Positions 48,345 through 62,033 are shown, counted from the stretch's first letter. The stretch is 64,000 bases of DNA from Trema orientale (GCA_002914845.1 JXTC01000356.1:4626-68625); one strand, 5' to 3'. Numbers and translations: made by a program. The notes: generated by a model from the sequence alone, not told the origin.

Positions 48345-51254
48345 TGATTTGAGTTACTAGATTAAACAATATTTGATATTTCTATTAATAGGTAGTAGTA
48401 GTAGTCGTCGTAGTATTTGCTGGGTTATATTACCTTTGCCAAGTCTTCGAAATGAAGAAGACGAATAAGAATAATAATAATAATAATGATGATAATTGAA
48501 TAGACCCATTGAAATAGTCGTCGCTTCAAAGCTTCGAGCTTTCAATTTTCAATTGTCAGCGCCACAAGAGAGGAGAGAGAGAGTGTGTGTGTGTGTGTGT
48601 TTGTTTTTATTATTATTTTATTTTTAATATTTTGAATTACTGTATAGTGCGACTGACTGTGACTGAGACTACTGGGTTTTTTTCCGAAGTTGGACTTGAT
48701 GACAGTTTCGACGAGGTGTGAACACCGAAAGCCTAGAAGGCGGCTGGAGCCCTTGTTGTCTTCCTTGTCCTCCACGTGTCAACGCGTGATTCACCGAAGA
48801 GACTTTGACAATTGGCAATAGTCGCTCGTTGGAGTGAAATCTTCTTCTTTTCTTCTTCTTTTTTTTTTTTAACTCTTTTTTGGAAAAATAAAATAAGACA
48901 TTCCCTGCCTCACCCTCAAGTTCTTGACCTTAGACCATCTATATTGTGCTAATACTACTTCCATCTTTGACACAAATAATAACAAATTACTAATTATTCT
49001 AAATGTTTATTAAAAAAAAACAAACAAACGAAACAAATTCATCCAAATTCAATGACAATCAAATACAAATTTTAAATTAGACATTCACTCATACTCTAAA
49101 TAATTTACTAAAACTAAATCATTGGAACTTATTGAATAAAAAAAGAAGGAAAAAAAGCAATACTCAACACACAAATAATGTACACATAACTCCGACAGAA
49201 AAATTAGAACTACTAGAGATAACTCTTTCAATGTATAAGTAATTGATTAAGTATTAGAACATCTCTTATAAATAATTGTAAAATAGCAATAATAAAGTCA
49301 AAGTGTTAGAATGCCAAAATTTGACATATACCAAATTTAGCACAAAAGATTACACTCCACTGGAAAATGGGTTTTTTTTTTTTTTTTTTTGTGCGTTTTT
49401 CAGATTAACATGACAAAATGATGTTTGGCATATAAGGATAAAAATGTTTCTTTTTCTAACCCAATGGCTTTTGTTTATCCTCCCGCACACCAAAAATAAA
49501 ATGAACCAAATCTAAGTTTGAAAATCAACCGGCATGTGACCAAATCCGCGTAAATGAAGCGTTAAGCGTTGAAAGGCCTGAGGTTTTATCTTCCTTTTAT
49601 TTAATGATGTGCTTTGCAAGTTGATTTTATTTTTATCACTTTTTTTTTTTTTTTGTTAAAAGATTATGGCGGTCCTATTTAATAATATGTTGGTATTAGA
49701 ATGTTTGTCATTTTATAATTGTTTCGCGATTAAAACGAGACAAGTTATCAATTAAACGACAAACAGCACAACAATATTGAATGAAGATTTCTCTAAAGCA
49801 TTAATTTTTTTTAAAATGATAAAAGAGTGTTCGATTCTTTTGAGTCTGATTATTACAGAAGCTTCATGTAAATTTTGTATTCTTATACGATTTAGAACAA
49901 CTAATTAAACGATAGCTTAAGTATATATATAAGTATGTATATATATATATATATTCAATACAATTGATATCTCATTTTAATACTAACTCTTTATGTCATA
50001 TAACAATAATCAGTCTCTATGATAATTGTTATTTTTTTAAGTGGACTCTATATAATAATAACTAAGAACAGCAAGAGTAAAAATTTGTGTATCAAATCCT
50101 AATGATTTAGTTTAGTAAACTATTTTGCTAGATAATGTGCAACACGGCACGTACGTCATGCTAATACTCGGAAAATCATACTCCTTTTACGTGGCTTTTT
50201 AATCTATCGTAGCTGTAGTCAATAACAAATAATTAAAAATGAATACAGCGATGAATAATTATTATTATATATGACCACTCGTATTAGAACTTTGAAGGAA
50301 ATTGAATCCGCATCTAGTATATAATTTTGCATGCAATCTTAAATGTCTCTTTCATTGTTTCTTTTCTCTTTTTTTTTTTTCCTTGAGATTCCTTGCGATT
50401 TCTTCCCCTTTTACTTTTCTTACGCGGAAATAACTGTGTAGTTTCCCTTTTTTTCCGGTTAGATTCAGCCTCCCAGCTAGATAAGATTTTAAGTCATATT
50501 TAATGGGGAATTAAACGTAGGATTTTTTTTTTTTTGAGTGAAAATTAAACGGAGGATTATAATAAGTAACAAAGCCGAGGTCACATATTTATAAAGGACA
50601 CGGATTCACTGGGAAATTTTGAATATATTTATAGTACGTGTATATTATAATTAATTTACATAATATGTTTGTATAAATAAGCTAAAAAAGTCGTAAATTT
50701 GATATGAAAATGTTACATTCCTCAACTAGTTCAATATGATTGGTCATAATTTTTATATATTGTGTATTGAAACATTGATTAAATATGAAATAATTCAAAA
50801 ATCAACAACATATGGTAAATAAAAATAAATATTGAAATAAAAATAAATGGAATTTAAAGAAAATTAAAATTCTAAATAAAAAAAAAAATGAAATTAGTGA
50901 AAAGTATTTTGGCGGGTGTGTGATCAATCTCCACTCTTCATTAAGGTGTGGCCCATTTCAATGGAAGGTAGAGGTACGTCTGACATTAGTATTTTTCGAG
51001 CATTTTAACTTTTTTTTTTCCTGGCTGAGTTTTTTCCATCTATTTGCTAAATGGTTTGCTTATCTATATATCAATTTCATGCGTCAGTGTTTTTTTTTTT
51101 ATACTAAGTATCTAAGTATATTAATTGTTATCTTGAGCATATCGTATATACCATATATTAAAAGTAATATAGCCGATCATTTTGCTAGTCTTTAAAAAAA
51201 ATATATCTTTAGTTTGCTCAAAGCCCCCTGTGTAAATCGGTGAGAAAATGACAC
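48345..51254. other. MACPF promoter region and gene-free DNA
   Basis: The first 450 bases are the 5' UTR and promoter of the MACPF gene, including a GA/GT microsatellite at 48571-48601. Around 48775-48785 and 48785-48800 lie CACGTG- and ACGCGT-type motifs. The rest is AT-rich with no supported gene. Confidence 0.45.
48571..48601. repeat. GA/GT compound microsatellite in the MACPF promoter
   Basis: A short GA run passes into about nine GT units, roughly 230 bases upstream of the MACPF start codon. Confidence 0.9.
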
Positions 51255-51496
51255 GGACAGGACTAATTTGGGCCAAAATGACCTTTTTTTTCTGCATTTT
51301 TCTAAAAGTGACAGTTTTAGATTTGACAATGACTTATTGACCATGGGTCAAAAGCTTATTAACTATTAAAAAAATTATAAATTATAATTTTTTTTTTCAT
51401 GGTCAAGTTATTGACACTCCTTAAATGTCATTTTTTTAAGAAAAATACACAAAAAAAGAGAGTAAGTTTGGCCCAAAGTTAGTCCTATTGCTGTCC
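51255..51496. mobile_element. Small foldback MITE-like element, 242 bp
   Basis: The left end GGACAGGACTAATTTGGGCC is mirrored by the right end, which reads on the minus strand GGACAGCAATAGGACTAAC then TTTGGGCC. The arms also share poly-T, GCATTTTTCT/GTATTTTTCT and TGAC phrases and CATGGTCAA-type centres, about 90 bases per arm. It is noncoding. No target duplication was found. Confidence 0.6.
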
Positions 51497-54400
51497 TTTT
51501 TTCCTAAATTGGTGTGGACTATAAATAATTGGGCTCTATTTGATGGGGATCATCCTGGGCTTCTCAGATCTCTCTCTTATGGACATCTCACACACAACAC
51601 CAACACTGGGCTGCTCTGGCCCAGGAGCTGTTAGGCCATTGTCTGGACCGATTGAATCGGCAACCAGTCTTTTCGACTTTAGTATCAAATTATCCATTGG
51701 CGTGCGTGGTTTTCACATTTGGGATATCACTCTCACTATTTCACTCTGCAGTCTCAACAATGGACCACCAACATCATTTGAATGAACTTTTATACAAATT
51801 ACATATAACCATTTTTTCTTCTTGGGTCAAACACAGTAAATATTCAAGTTGGTTTATGGTATGTAAAAATGTAAAGTCCAAGTCACAATTAAGGAATTCC
51901 CTACCATGCGAATTTAGCTTTGTTCCCATTTATTCTTTTCATGTGAACCTCAAGTTGTACCCCTCAAATTTATTCAAGAAAAAGAAATTCGAAAAAGAAA
52001 AAGAGTCAAAAGAATAATTAATGATGAAGCCGGCTTATTTATATGTAGTACCTATTTTGAACGAGACCGAAGTCCAGTATTTCACACTGGGTAGTTTTGA
52101 CTCGGAGAGAAAATCAAACAAAGAAATGAGGCCATGAATTAACAAACCGAAAATGAAAATAAATATATAAATAAATAAAAAGCCTTAGAGTGATTTGACT
52201 GTCAACACGGAAATGGTGTATATAATTCCCCAACATGCAAAATGCACACAAGCCACACACTTGACTCAACTCTATGGTCTATGCCTATGGCTATGGGCAT
52301 TGGCGGGCCCCCTTTCGCTTTCTAACCCGGACTTTCAGTCTTTCACACTCTCCTCTCTTTTTTGTCCCATCCTTGGCTACACATTATATAAATTGCCCCT
52401 TTAAAGGAGAAAAGTTCTGATTTTTTCTATGGAATATAAAAAAGGAAAAAGTCCACTATAGTCTATACGGTAATTAAAAAAAAAAATCTTCGGCAGTTGT
52501 CACCCTTTTATTAGATGTCATTACAATTTGATCTGACATTCAAATACTAAATATTTAGTTAATTTTGCGGTAATAAATGCCAAAAAGCATTAAAAAAAAA
52601 TTGCTGTAATAAATGGTGTGAAGAAATTAGATTATGTAATCATAATACGTGTGCATACTTTTTCTTTTTCGTCTTATAAGGGTATGGTACGTACTGAAAT
52701 TCTAATATCATGATAATACTTGATTCTTTTAAGGTCACTATAACTTCTTTTTTTTTAGTGTACATGTAATTCGAAAATATAAAATTTTTAACGCGCATTA
52801 TTTTTATTTTTCAGCAAGTTTTTGTCATTGTATATTTTCTTAATTTCAATATAATTATTTTTTATATTTGAAAAAGCTCAAAAAAAAAAGGGGGAAAAAA
52901 AAGAAAGAGAGGGAGAGAGTCAAAAAAAGGAGCAACAAGGAGGAAGTAGACGCATGTCAAGCAGCGGAACCTGTGGTTTGGCTGTTTCCCGTCAAGACTG
53001 CTTATTGATTAATTAATTAAAAGATTGATTGATTGATTGGCACACCAAAAGCCGAAAAAAGGCGTTCAATTATCTGCTGCGGTGCTTCCTACACTATTTC
53101 ATTATACCCACTAAACTAATTGATTGCAAAATCTCTCTAACACGTAAAGAGGGACACGTGGTTCTAGTCAACGTGTTTCATGCATGTACGGACTCTTTTA
53201 CATGCTTATCTACAGTGCCTCCATTTATTCTTCGCCACGTATCCCAAGCGGGCCCCGCCCCCTAAAATCATTGAGAGCTCTTTTTTTCATCTTTCCTTTT
53301 TTTTTTAATATAATGTTTATTATAAAAAAAAAAAAAAAAAAAGAAAAAAAAGGAGGGTGCGCAGGATGTGGTTGGGCCAAGTCAATGAAGTCAATCCTGG
53401 GGCGGATATTTGGTGGGGTCCATTTGGGCCGAACCTCCAGCAGCAAATATTTTCATGTTTGATTCTTTTTCTTCCTTAGCCTCGATTCTCAGATATCCAA
53501 TTAATTGGCGGCTAAGATTAGGTTCGTATTATTTTGGTGGTTGTTCTAGGAGGCATAAAAATAATCCATTTTATATTTTTTAAAATATTATGTGGATATC
53601 TGAATTCCCGATTCTGTTTTCTGCATTTGTACAGGCGGCTACGTCTAATACTCCTCACCATAAATAGCTAAATAAATAAAATGAAAGGAAATAATATAAC
53701 GATAATAGAAAAAGAATATCCAATAGGATTAAAATAAATTAGGTTAAGATTATGCATGAGTGCACCTTGTTCAGTAGGGAAAAGAACTTAAGCAAAATAT
53801 TTGGGTGGTTGGTATTTGGTAAATAAGGAAGTGAATTTAAGGGCTAATTTTGTTTTTCATTTTTGGGGTTAAAAAGTGATTTTAGGGTGTTTGGTTTAAT
53901 AGTATGTGATGTGTCAAGTGGGTCATGGTTCATACTAACTAAAATGTGCTTTTTCCTAAACAGAAAAAGCAATATTAATAAAAGCATATTTCCAAGAAGA
54001 AGAAAAAAGGTTAAAAATCATAAGTAGAACATTTTTCTTTTAGAGCCTTAAATGTGGGTCTGAGAGATTAGTGATTACCCCCAAACGAACCAACTTATGG
54101 CGACTATTGAGCAATCTCCGTTCAATGTTATGCTCTATTTTTCATTTCGTTTAGATAACAATTACACAAATAGCTAAACATTTCCTTTAATTTTTTTTTT
54201 TTTTTTACTCAAACAAGAAAGCGGTTGCTGAGTAGTCTCTATCACTTTGGCGCTGCTTGCCTTTAGAAACACCTCAGTCCTTTCAAATAACAATAGGACA
54301 AGTTTGATATAATGCTAAATCCTCTAAATAAACCATTTATAGCACTGAAATATATCCTATCCACAAAATGCTTAATATAAAAGGTGAGTCATTATCCACT

Positions 54401-56822
54401 GAGCTTTAGGTAGAATAGGAAGGGGACTCGTTCTCCATGCAAGAAATTTTAATTTCAGGTTCAAATCTCCACTACTACAATGTTCTAACTATATAGACGC
54501 ACACAAAAATTATTGGTTATTATTTGGATACGCTGCTCTTTAGCTCTACTACTACTACTATTATTATTATTATTATTATTATTATTTATTTGGAAGGTCA
54601 TTTTCAATTGCCTATCCAAGCTTTTATTTTCTAGTTAAATGCATAATCTAAAACAGAATCGAGCTGAAGACTAAAATCCAATACGTGGGCGGCCACAAGA
54701 TACCCAAACTGTCAAAAGTCTTACCAGCGCATGACAACCATTTTGATGGCTGCATTCCCATTTAATCATTTTTGGCTCACATTTTATATCTTGATGTCAT
54801 GTCCTTTTTTGTTTTAATTAATGCCTAATCTCGATTACTTTCTAAACCATATAACAATATATTTTTTTTCCCTTTTAACAGCTAAATAAAAACAAATTAA
54901 AAATTAGAGGTTAATATTAAAGTGGCAACGAGCAAAAGGGAACGTTTTAAATGCAAATGAAACAAATGTACGGGTTGGGATCCCCTATTTTTCTTTGACC
55001 AATCGTATTTGTCAGCAAAATTTACATAAATGTTTACCAAATTATGAGAATGAAAACCCTTTGGCCTGAGTTCCGACAACCCATTTACTATTGGAAAATA
55101 ATTCTAACCGCTAGTGAAATACAGCGCTTTGGTCGCCTTTAATTGGTCAACATTATACTTGTACCCCAAGTTAGTTTTGTATTTCTTAATAAATAATAAA
55201 AAGGGTTAGATTGTATTGGTAGTACTATTTAATACCACGTGCGAAAAAAAAAAAAGAGATATAAGGTGATTAATATTTTTTGAAGGGCCATCAGGGAAAT
55301 TCAAGAGCATTTATTTAGTTCCTATGAATTTTAACTGCTTGTAAAATACACCTTTGTTACAATAATCGGGAGAGTTTATGTAATAACTTACTAAGAAAAA
55401 TCGCACGGACCTGGGAAACATGAGACCTTAATTAGGCAATTCTAACACTGTTAAACTAATTGTATATGTAACTGATAATTCTTTTGTTAAAAACTGACAA
55501 TAGTGTTTATCCTTGAAAGAATGGATAGTAATTGATGACATAAAACGGAAAAGCTTGCACGTGACGTGAGATTTTTTTTGAAAAATAATTAAAATTTCTT
55601 TTATGCTAAGAAAATTGAATGAAATAAAAGACGAATTGATAACACAATAACAGCACAAAGATGGCGCCTTCATAATAACCTTACTCTATTTGCACACATG
55701 ACACACACCACCACAGGCCACAGGGACCACTATCGAGTAAAACCAATGAAGTAGATTTGGGGAGCAAATGACCGAAAGGACAAGACAGTAATTTCGGAGC
55801 GCGTGTAAGCGACGAATGGTGGAAGATTTGGATGAGAGAAGTTGTCGGGGGGGGCCCAAATCTGGTGGTGCTGTCAGAAAACTCACTCGGGTGGGGAGTT
55901 TAGGTTGCGTGAGGGTCATACGGCTGCCTTAAACACGCGTAAAGTGAGGAGCGACGCGTGTCGAGATTTGATTGGCTGGTGCGATACACCGCTTGGTCTA
56001 AGGGAGCGGTTCAATGGGAGGAGGGGGGTTAAAAAGCGTGGGCTAAACTAAAGCCTTGCGGGGGAAAAGAGAGACGAGCGCGCTTAGGCGGCAAAGCAGC
56101 AGCCGACTCAATAATTTTCCAAATAAAAAAAAAAATAAATTAGACCATAAAAATTTAAAAAGTAATAATAAAAAAAAAAAAAAAAAAAGATCCAAATCAC
56201 GCGGCGAGATAGCAAATTATGCCGACAACTTGTTCAACCGGCTATTACCAGTATCCGTAGAGAGCACATCTAAGTCCACGCGCGACCTTTATGTATTAAT
56301 CACCCAAGTTCATATGCGAATTAAAATAATTCAAATAATATTGTGATGTTATATATTATATTTGCACTTGTCCAAAATAATATTTGGACAATATGATATG
56401 ATACTAGGTTTTTATTTCCTAATATAAGGACCATGAAATTAAGTACTGTATTGAAACAAATATGAAGATTAAGATTCAATTTTTTTTTAAATGATATAAT
56501 TCCAGTCATGCAAGAGTGCTAGCAGCACCTATATGTTTAATGCTGGTTTAGACATGTAAAGAATAAAAATTAAGAATAAAAGAGGGGGGTAGAGGGAGAC
56601 GCGGAGGAGGAGAGCGTGAAGAAGCGGTGGGTGGATGCAGCACCGCACGCAATCAATAGTGCGTTCGCAGCCGTTTGATAATGATAATAATGATGATGAT
56701 GATGGTTTGCCCTGCTCTCTCGACAGCCCACATGCCACGTAATTCGGGAACTACATTACTAAAACTCTCTCCCATCCCCCCTCTATCTCTAGCCAGCCGC
56801 CCTCTCTCTCTCTCTCTCTTCT
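51497..56822. other. Gene-free region upstream of the ERF gene
   Basis: No coding region is supported. Features seen: a TATA-like TTATATAAAT near 52384 without an attached gene; G-box-like ACACGTGG and CCACGTAT motifs near 53154 and 53234; an ATT microsatellite at 54546-54590; and a GC-richer stretch at 55840-56060 with several ACGCGT motifs. The last 300 bases are pyrimidine-rich and belong to the ERF promoter. Confidence 0.45.
54546..54590. repeat. CTA/TTA trinucleotide microsatellite
   Basis: About five CTA units followed by roughly ten TTA units. Confidence 0.9.
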
Positions 56823-56823
56823 C

Positions 56824-56843
56824 AGTCAAATCCCTCGTTGACT
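56824..56843 (+). promoter_or_regulatory. Two W-box-like motifs near the ERF TATA box
   Basis: AGTCAA (56824-56829, the reverse of TTGACT) and TTGACT (56838-56843) form an inverted pair 14 bases apart, ending 26 bases before the TATA box. WRKY binding is inference from the TTGAC core. Confidence 0.45.
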
Positions 56844-56869
56844 GCGCCTTTTTCTCTCTCTTATTCCTC

Positions 56870-56876
56870 TATAAAA
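56870..56876 (+). promoter_or_regulatory. TATA box of the ERF gene
   Basis: TATAAAA in a CT-rich context, 184 bases upstream of the ATG at 57054. Transcription would start near 56900, giving a leader of about 150 bases with long CT and T runs. Confidence 0.7.
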
Positions 56877-57053
56877 CCAAACACCCTTTCCCACACCACC
56901 CTTAGGATCCTACACCTCCACCACCTCCTCATATTATTCTCTCCTCCTCCTCCATAATCCACACCCCCCTTTTTTTTTTTTTTCTTTTCTCTTATTAATT
57001 TTTATTTTCCCGGGAAACAAACGGAAGTCTGGGTTTTTCCCCGATATAAAGAA

Positions 57054-57791
57054 ATGGCGCCGAGAGACAAGACGGCCGCCGCCGCCGCCGCAGCCGTTAA
57101 AGTTAACGGCAACGTGAAGGAGGTGCATTTCAGGGGAGTGAGGAAGAGGCCGTGGGGCAGGTACGCCGCCGAGATCAGGGACCCAGGCAAGAAGAGCCGG
57201 GTCTGGCTCGGGACCTTCGACACCGCCGAGGAAGCCGCCCGCGCCTACGACGCCGCCGCCCGCGACTTCCGCGGCGCCAAGGCCAAGACCAACTTCCCCC
57301 TCCCTTCCGAGAGTGGCAACGAGAACAACAACATCAACGTCATGAATGTCAACCCCAAGAGCCTCAATCAGAGCCCGAGCCAGAGCAGTACGGTCGAGTC
57401 CTCGAGCCGCGAGCCGGCTCTGATGGTTGATTCTTCTTCGCCGCTGGATCTTAACCTCGGCCACGGATTCGGCTCAACCGCCACCGCCGCCATGAGATTC
57501 CCGTTCCAGCAGGTGCCGGCGATCGGAGCCGTCTACGGTATGCCGGCCGCCGGGAACCAGCTCCTGTATTTTGACCCCTACGTTCGCGCCGGGCTGGTGA
57601 AGAGTCATCAGTATCAACGGCTGAGGTTCGATCATGTCCAGGCGGTTAGCGATTTCCCCGCCGCCTCGTTCGGCGGCGGTGGGGTCCAGAGCGACTCGGA
57701 CTCGTCCTCCGTCGTCGATCTGAACCACCATGATCTGCCTCGTCGAATGCTCGATCTCGATCTTAACCTCCCTCCACCGGAAGTTGCGTGA
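57054..57791 (+). CDS. ERF group VIII (ERF4/ERF8-like) repressor, 245 aa
   Basis: An intronless, GC-rich gene. After an alanine run (residues 8-14), the AP2/ERF domain spans about 25-82 with [37 protein letters not shown] and the end [11 protein letters not shown]. This is the ERF type that binds GCC-box DNA. An internal LDLNL lies at 131-135. The C-terminus carries LDLDLNLPP (233-241), an EAR motif that recruits co-repressors, so the protein is expected to repress ethylene-, jasmonate- and stress-related genes in the nucleus. Two LxLxL motifs and the single AP2 domain place it in group VIIIa, near ERF4 and ERF8; the exact orthologue is not determined. Long frames on the opposite strand (56934-57464, 57474-57914) are shadows of its GC-rich codon use. 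Confidence 0.95.
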   Translation: MAPRDKTAAAAAAAVKVNGNVKEVHFRGVRKRPWGRYAAEIRDPGKKSRVWLGTFDTAEEAARAYDAAARDFRGAKAKTNFPLPSESGNENNNINVMNVNPKSLNQSPSQSSTVESSSREPALMVDSSSPLDLNLGHGFGSTATAAMRFPFQQVPAIGAVYGMPAAGNQLLYFDPYVRAGLVKSHQYQRLRFDHVQAVSDFPAASFGGGGVQSDSDSSSVVDLNHHDLPRRMLDLDLNLPPPEVA

Positions 57792-60700
57792 ATTTTTTTT
57801 TTTTCCCGCGATCGTGACATAATGGCCGGAGATCATCTTCTTCAGATTTCGGTTTTTTTTTTTTTTTATATTTAATTTTTCTAGAATATAAGAATAGCGA
57901 AAAAGAGAAAGCAAGGATTTAGGAAAAAAAAAAAACCATGAGAGCAGGTATTAACGCTTTTTTATGTGAATATCTCGTTAGCTGATCTCCCCTTTTTTGC
58001 AACAGAAAATACGACTGTGTTTCGTTCTCTGTTGTTTTTATCAGCTGGAATTCCCCTTTTAAGTTGTAATATCTCATTTCGGCAATATTTTTTTTTTTTT
58101 AATCCCAATCAATGAATTGACACCCAAAATTCCTAAATTTTGTTCTTGTAATTTATTTCTTATTTTCATATGTGATTATTCTAAAATTTAATTCAACCCA
58201 AAGCCTGAGAAAGGCTCATCCATCCGAAATCTGATATGTTTGCACACGTGTGATCAGTCACCGTACGAGTCAGCACACGAGTTTAGTTCTTTTAGCCTTT
58301 TGATTGAACCGACGACGGGAAATCCGAGGGAGCTAGCTCCTCACAGCGGTGGATTTTTGCTTTTAATGGGCTTTTTGAATTAAACCTTACATCCTTTTTT
58401 TTTTTTTTTTTCTTATAAGAAAATTAAATTACGTCCAATAGGAATATATGGTAACGATTCATTCTTATACATTTAAGTTAATTAAAATTAATCAGTCATT
58501 TTATCAAATCTAGGTTCTAATAATATTTTCAACCATTCACTGTGACCGAAGTTTGGAAATAAATTAAATTAAATTAAAAAAATGTGTGACTATTAATTGT
58601 TAATTGGGTCTCAAGTTATTTGAGTGGTCTAAGAGTGGATGAGTTGCAGAGTCCTAAACTGGGGCAATGAATATGTGTTGTCAACGTGGCAAGCTTTGGT
58701 GGTGGTCAAAAGGGACATTAAGGCGCGTGAGTGATTATGGGCGGTTTTCTGGTTTTAAGACCGAAAGCAATTCCATGTTGTTGACTGACTTGGTTTCGAG
58801 ATTCGAGTCAGGACTGCACGTGATATACAGCCGTCCGATCTTTGCTCGGATTAGCTCCTTTATTAAAATTAAACGAATTAATTAAGTAATTTAAAATATC
58901 GTAATCCAACCGGGAAAAATAAGTAAATAAATTAATAAAGAGTTGCTTAACAACGCGAAAAAGGTAGGGAAGGGGACAAAGCCGGGTCCCACGTGGGGTG
59001 GCGGGCGCTGCGAGTAAAAGTGGGGAAGCGCGGCTGCCGCTTTTGGTGGGGCCCTTCACCTTTTCATGGTCGTGGATATCTATATAATGCACAACATTTT
59101 TGCTTGCTTTCCCACACATTATTTTATTTTATTTTAAATTTTAAATAATGATCCATTACGTACGTATTATTTAATTAAATCCATCAATTCCACGAAGCTA
59201 TAGGCTTAATCAGCACCATTTTTTGGCTTCTCTCATTTAATTTTGCGTGATTTGGAGTATTTAACTATAAACTAACCCCCTTCCAATAGAAAATTAATTA
59301 AAAGAAAAGGCAGTTAACACGTCTTCCACCATTGCATTTGTAATGCTTTTTATTAGTGAAGGTTGGCTCAAATTGCATTTCACTTTACGTTACATATATA
59401 AAAAAAAAAATCATTATTACGAAATCATCAATTTTTATATTCTCCAACCAATTCAGATATTTATCTTCTGTTTTTGTAGCCCTTTATTCATAATCTCAAA
59501 ATATTAATGGCCGATCCGATGTAAATACTAGATTTGCCAACTTGGAGGCTATATATTATACCCCTGGGGGGTGTGGTGTGCCCCATGAAATGCTTGCTAT
59601 ACGAATCCGTGGCGCATAAGGGGCCCATGAGAGCATCGTCAACTTTATATTTTTATTTTTATTTTTTTTATTTTGTTTTCATTTTTCAATCATAGAGGGT
59701 AGAAATGGAAATGTGGTACTTAAATAATATTAAATTATTAATATGAAAAAAAAATATATGTAGTACGGCGCAGAGAAGAGAAGCCGAGAGGAAGAGTAGG
59801 GGGGTGACGTGGCGGATAGGGACAGACAGTTACGCCGGCGGGTCGGCGTGTTTCTACAAAAGTTGTTGATGTGAGTGGGTCCCATTTCTCCTCATCCCAC
59901 ACACGGAGAGCGGAAAAAGGAAAGGAGCCTCGTGATGCGCCACGTTTCGAGCCCATGAGAAATGAGCCCCACAATATTATTATAAAAGCAACCGCCAGAA
60001 TATTATTTTTATTTGTTAATGCGAAATTGGAAAAAAAACAAAAATGAAAGTGATTTTTTTAAAGAAAGAAGAAAAAGGAAAAAAAAAAAAAAAAGAATAA
60101 TATTTACTTTTTTAAAAAAAATTGTTTAAAAAAAATTATATTTAATTTTGGGTTTGGTGTGGGCGGCTGCTGGCCTTACCTGCATCTTTTTCGTTGAGTG
60201 GCGACTTTGTTGCCTCTTGAGGTGACACCTCCCCCACTGTCTTTATCTAAGCTCCGGCGTCATTTAGCGGCGCATTTTAGCTCCGGTTTTTTTAGAACAC
60301 TTCGAGGAGAATCCTTCTCACGGCGTCGTTTGTCTTGGCCCGAATTTTTTATTTATTTATTTATTTATTTTTGGAAAAGAGAATTGAAAATTTTGCATAT
60401 ATTTGATTTGTGATTTTCTTTTTTTTTCCCCCCTTTTTTTTGGCTTGAGAATAATTGGTGAACGGTATTATTGTGTCAGACTTTGAAATTTTGACTACTA
60501 TAATATTTGTACGAGTTAGTGAAGGAATTAAGCATTAAACAGTTTGAAAAATAAGTAAGAACTTATACTAAAAAAATAAATAAATAGTGAAACACGTGGT
60601 ATGGTTATTAATTCCGTACATTATTGGTTTTGTACTGATTAACGTGTGTACATACGGAAAACAGGTGCATCCATGCACTGTTTGTCTTCCATCTTTGTTC

Positions 60701-61840
60701 AATGTATCCGACACTTACCAGCTTAAGAAAGTATATTAATTGGCCACATTCAAAATGAAATTGAATTAGGATTAGTGTATATTGTACAATATGACAGTTT
60801 ACTTGTCCCACAATTGTTTTATCCTAATCAAGATTTTGCTGATTTGGATGTGTTTAGTTAAGCCTCAACTTTTAAATATATATATATATATGTTTAATTG
60901 CTTGCAGTATATATACTCGGTGTTCATGGTTAAAATTCACATATTCTAACTTCTGGTTGATACGGTCGATATATATTAATGTACATGTACTCTCTGATCA
61001 CTCCCAAGTCCATAAACACATAGTACGATTTGAAAATAGTTCCGATAAAATTTAGAGACTTATATTTGTCACAATATGTACATATAAACAATATGTACAT
61101 ATAAACAAAACAATACTGAATAAGTTTTTTTTTCATATTCTTTTAATCTCACTGTTTAATGTATAAATTTTTATTATATGGTTTCATATATTAATAATAT
61201 AATAAAGCATAGCTTAATTCACGTACTAAACAATAAGATAAAGAGTGTAAAAGATTGTGTATTTACCATTCTTTTAACACTAGGTATATTTTAGTTAGTG
61301 TACAAATATTTTATTTCATAATTTTGAAATACGAATATCAACACAACTATAAATCTAGTATAGGTAATACTGGTTTACTTATGAGTAAGCTACAAGTCAA
61401 AATTAAAAGTTAGAATTCTTAACTTCTCAAAATTACAATGTAATTAAAGTAGTTGGATTCTATACGTCAATCATTTCTGAAATATTTTACCAAATAATTT
61501 GCTTTCGAAGCCTATATTTTAGACAGCAAATTATAAAATAAGCCGACAAAAAGCTAGATTACCAAATAACATTTTTAAAAGAGATTATTCCATAATCGTA
61601 AGTTCTAAAAGCTACCCCAAAAGCGGCTCTAAGAGCCTATTTGGGTTACTTTTGGACAGTAACTGAGCCAGAACTTTTTTATTGCAGGACGAAAGACAAA
61701 TTTTTAAATGTAATAATTACACAAATAAACTTAAAATTCATAAAGTAATAGTATGCCACAAAAAAAATGTTAAATGGAAAAAAAAAACAATTTTGATAAA
61801 GTTTTCATTGAAAAGTTTCTTTACAAATGCAAGTATAATC
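57792..61840. other. Gene-free region downstream of the ERF gene
   Basis: It begins with the ERF 3' UTR. No other gene is supported. Islands of higher GC at 58940-59060 (with a CCCACGTGGGG palindromic G-box at 58988-58998), 59760-59960 and 60150-60340 stand out from the AT-rich background. They could be promoter-like or transposon-derived, but no open frame of substance is attached. Confidence 0.45.
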
Positions 61841-61844
61841 TATA

Positions 61845-61848
<4 letters not shown>

Positions 61849-61882
<34 letters not shown>

Positions 61883-62033
61883 GCCTGAAGCATAGAGAAA
61901 TTGTAAGAACTCTGATAGTTTCTTTGATCACCATTCTATTTTAAAAAATTTTAGAAAATTTCTAATTTTTTTTCATGATATGATTGGTCCTATTATTATT
62001 ATTATTTTTTGCTATGATTGGTCCTAATATATA
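61849..62033 (+). mobile_element. Helitron-like 5'-end repeat, copy 1
   Basis: A TA microsatellite (61849-61879) leads into TTAAGCCTGAAGCATAGAGA, then ACTCTGATAGTTTCTTTGAT, CACCATTCTATTTT and two ATGATTGGTCCT phrases. The same block recurs at 62690-62880 in direct orientation and at 63305-63462 inverted. A TA-rich start of this type fits a Helitron-like terminus, but the assignment is tentative. Confidence 0.5.

Noticed and set aside
52384-52440. TATA-like TTATATAAAT with a following ATG
   Set aside because: The downstream frame stops after ten codons and no spliced continuation was found.
53184-53462. 92-codon frame ending in a K-rich run
   Set aside because: It depends on a poly-A tract; reading it as protein gives no recognisable segment.
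54420-54500. tRNA- or SINE-like box B (GGTTCAAATCTCC)
   Set aside because: No matching box A at the right distance and no cloverleaf could be drawn, so no tRNA or SINE is called.
56934-57464. 176-codon frame antisense to the ERF gene
   Set aside because: It overlaps the conserved AP2 domain on the wrong strand and is explained by the GC-rich codon use of the ERF gene. The same holds for 57474-57914 and 57152-57430.
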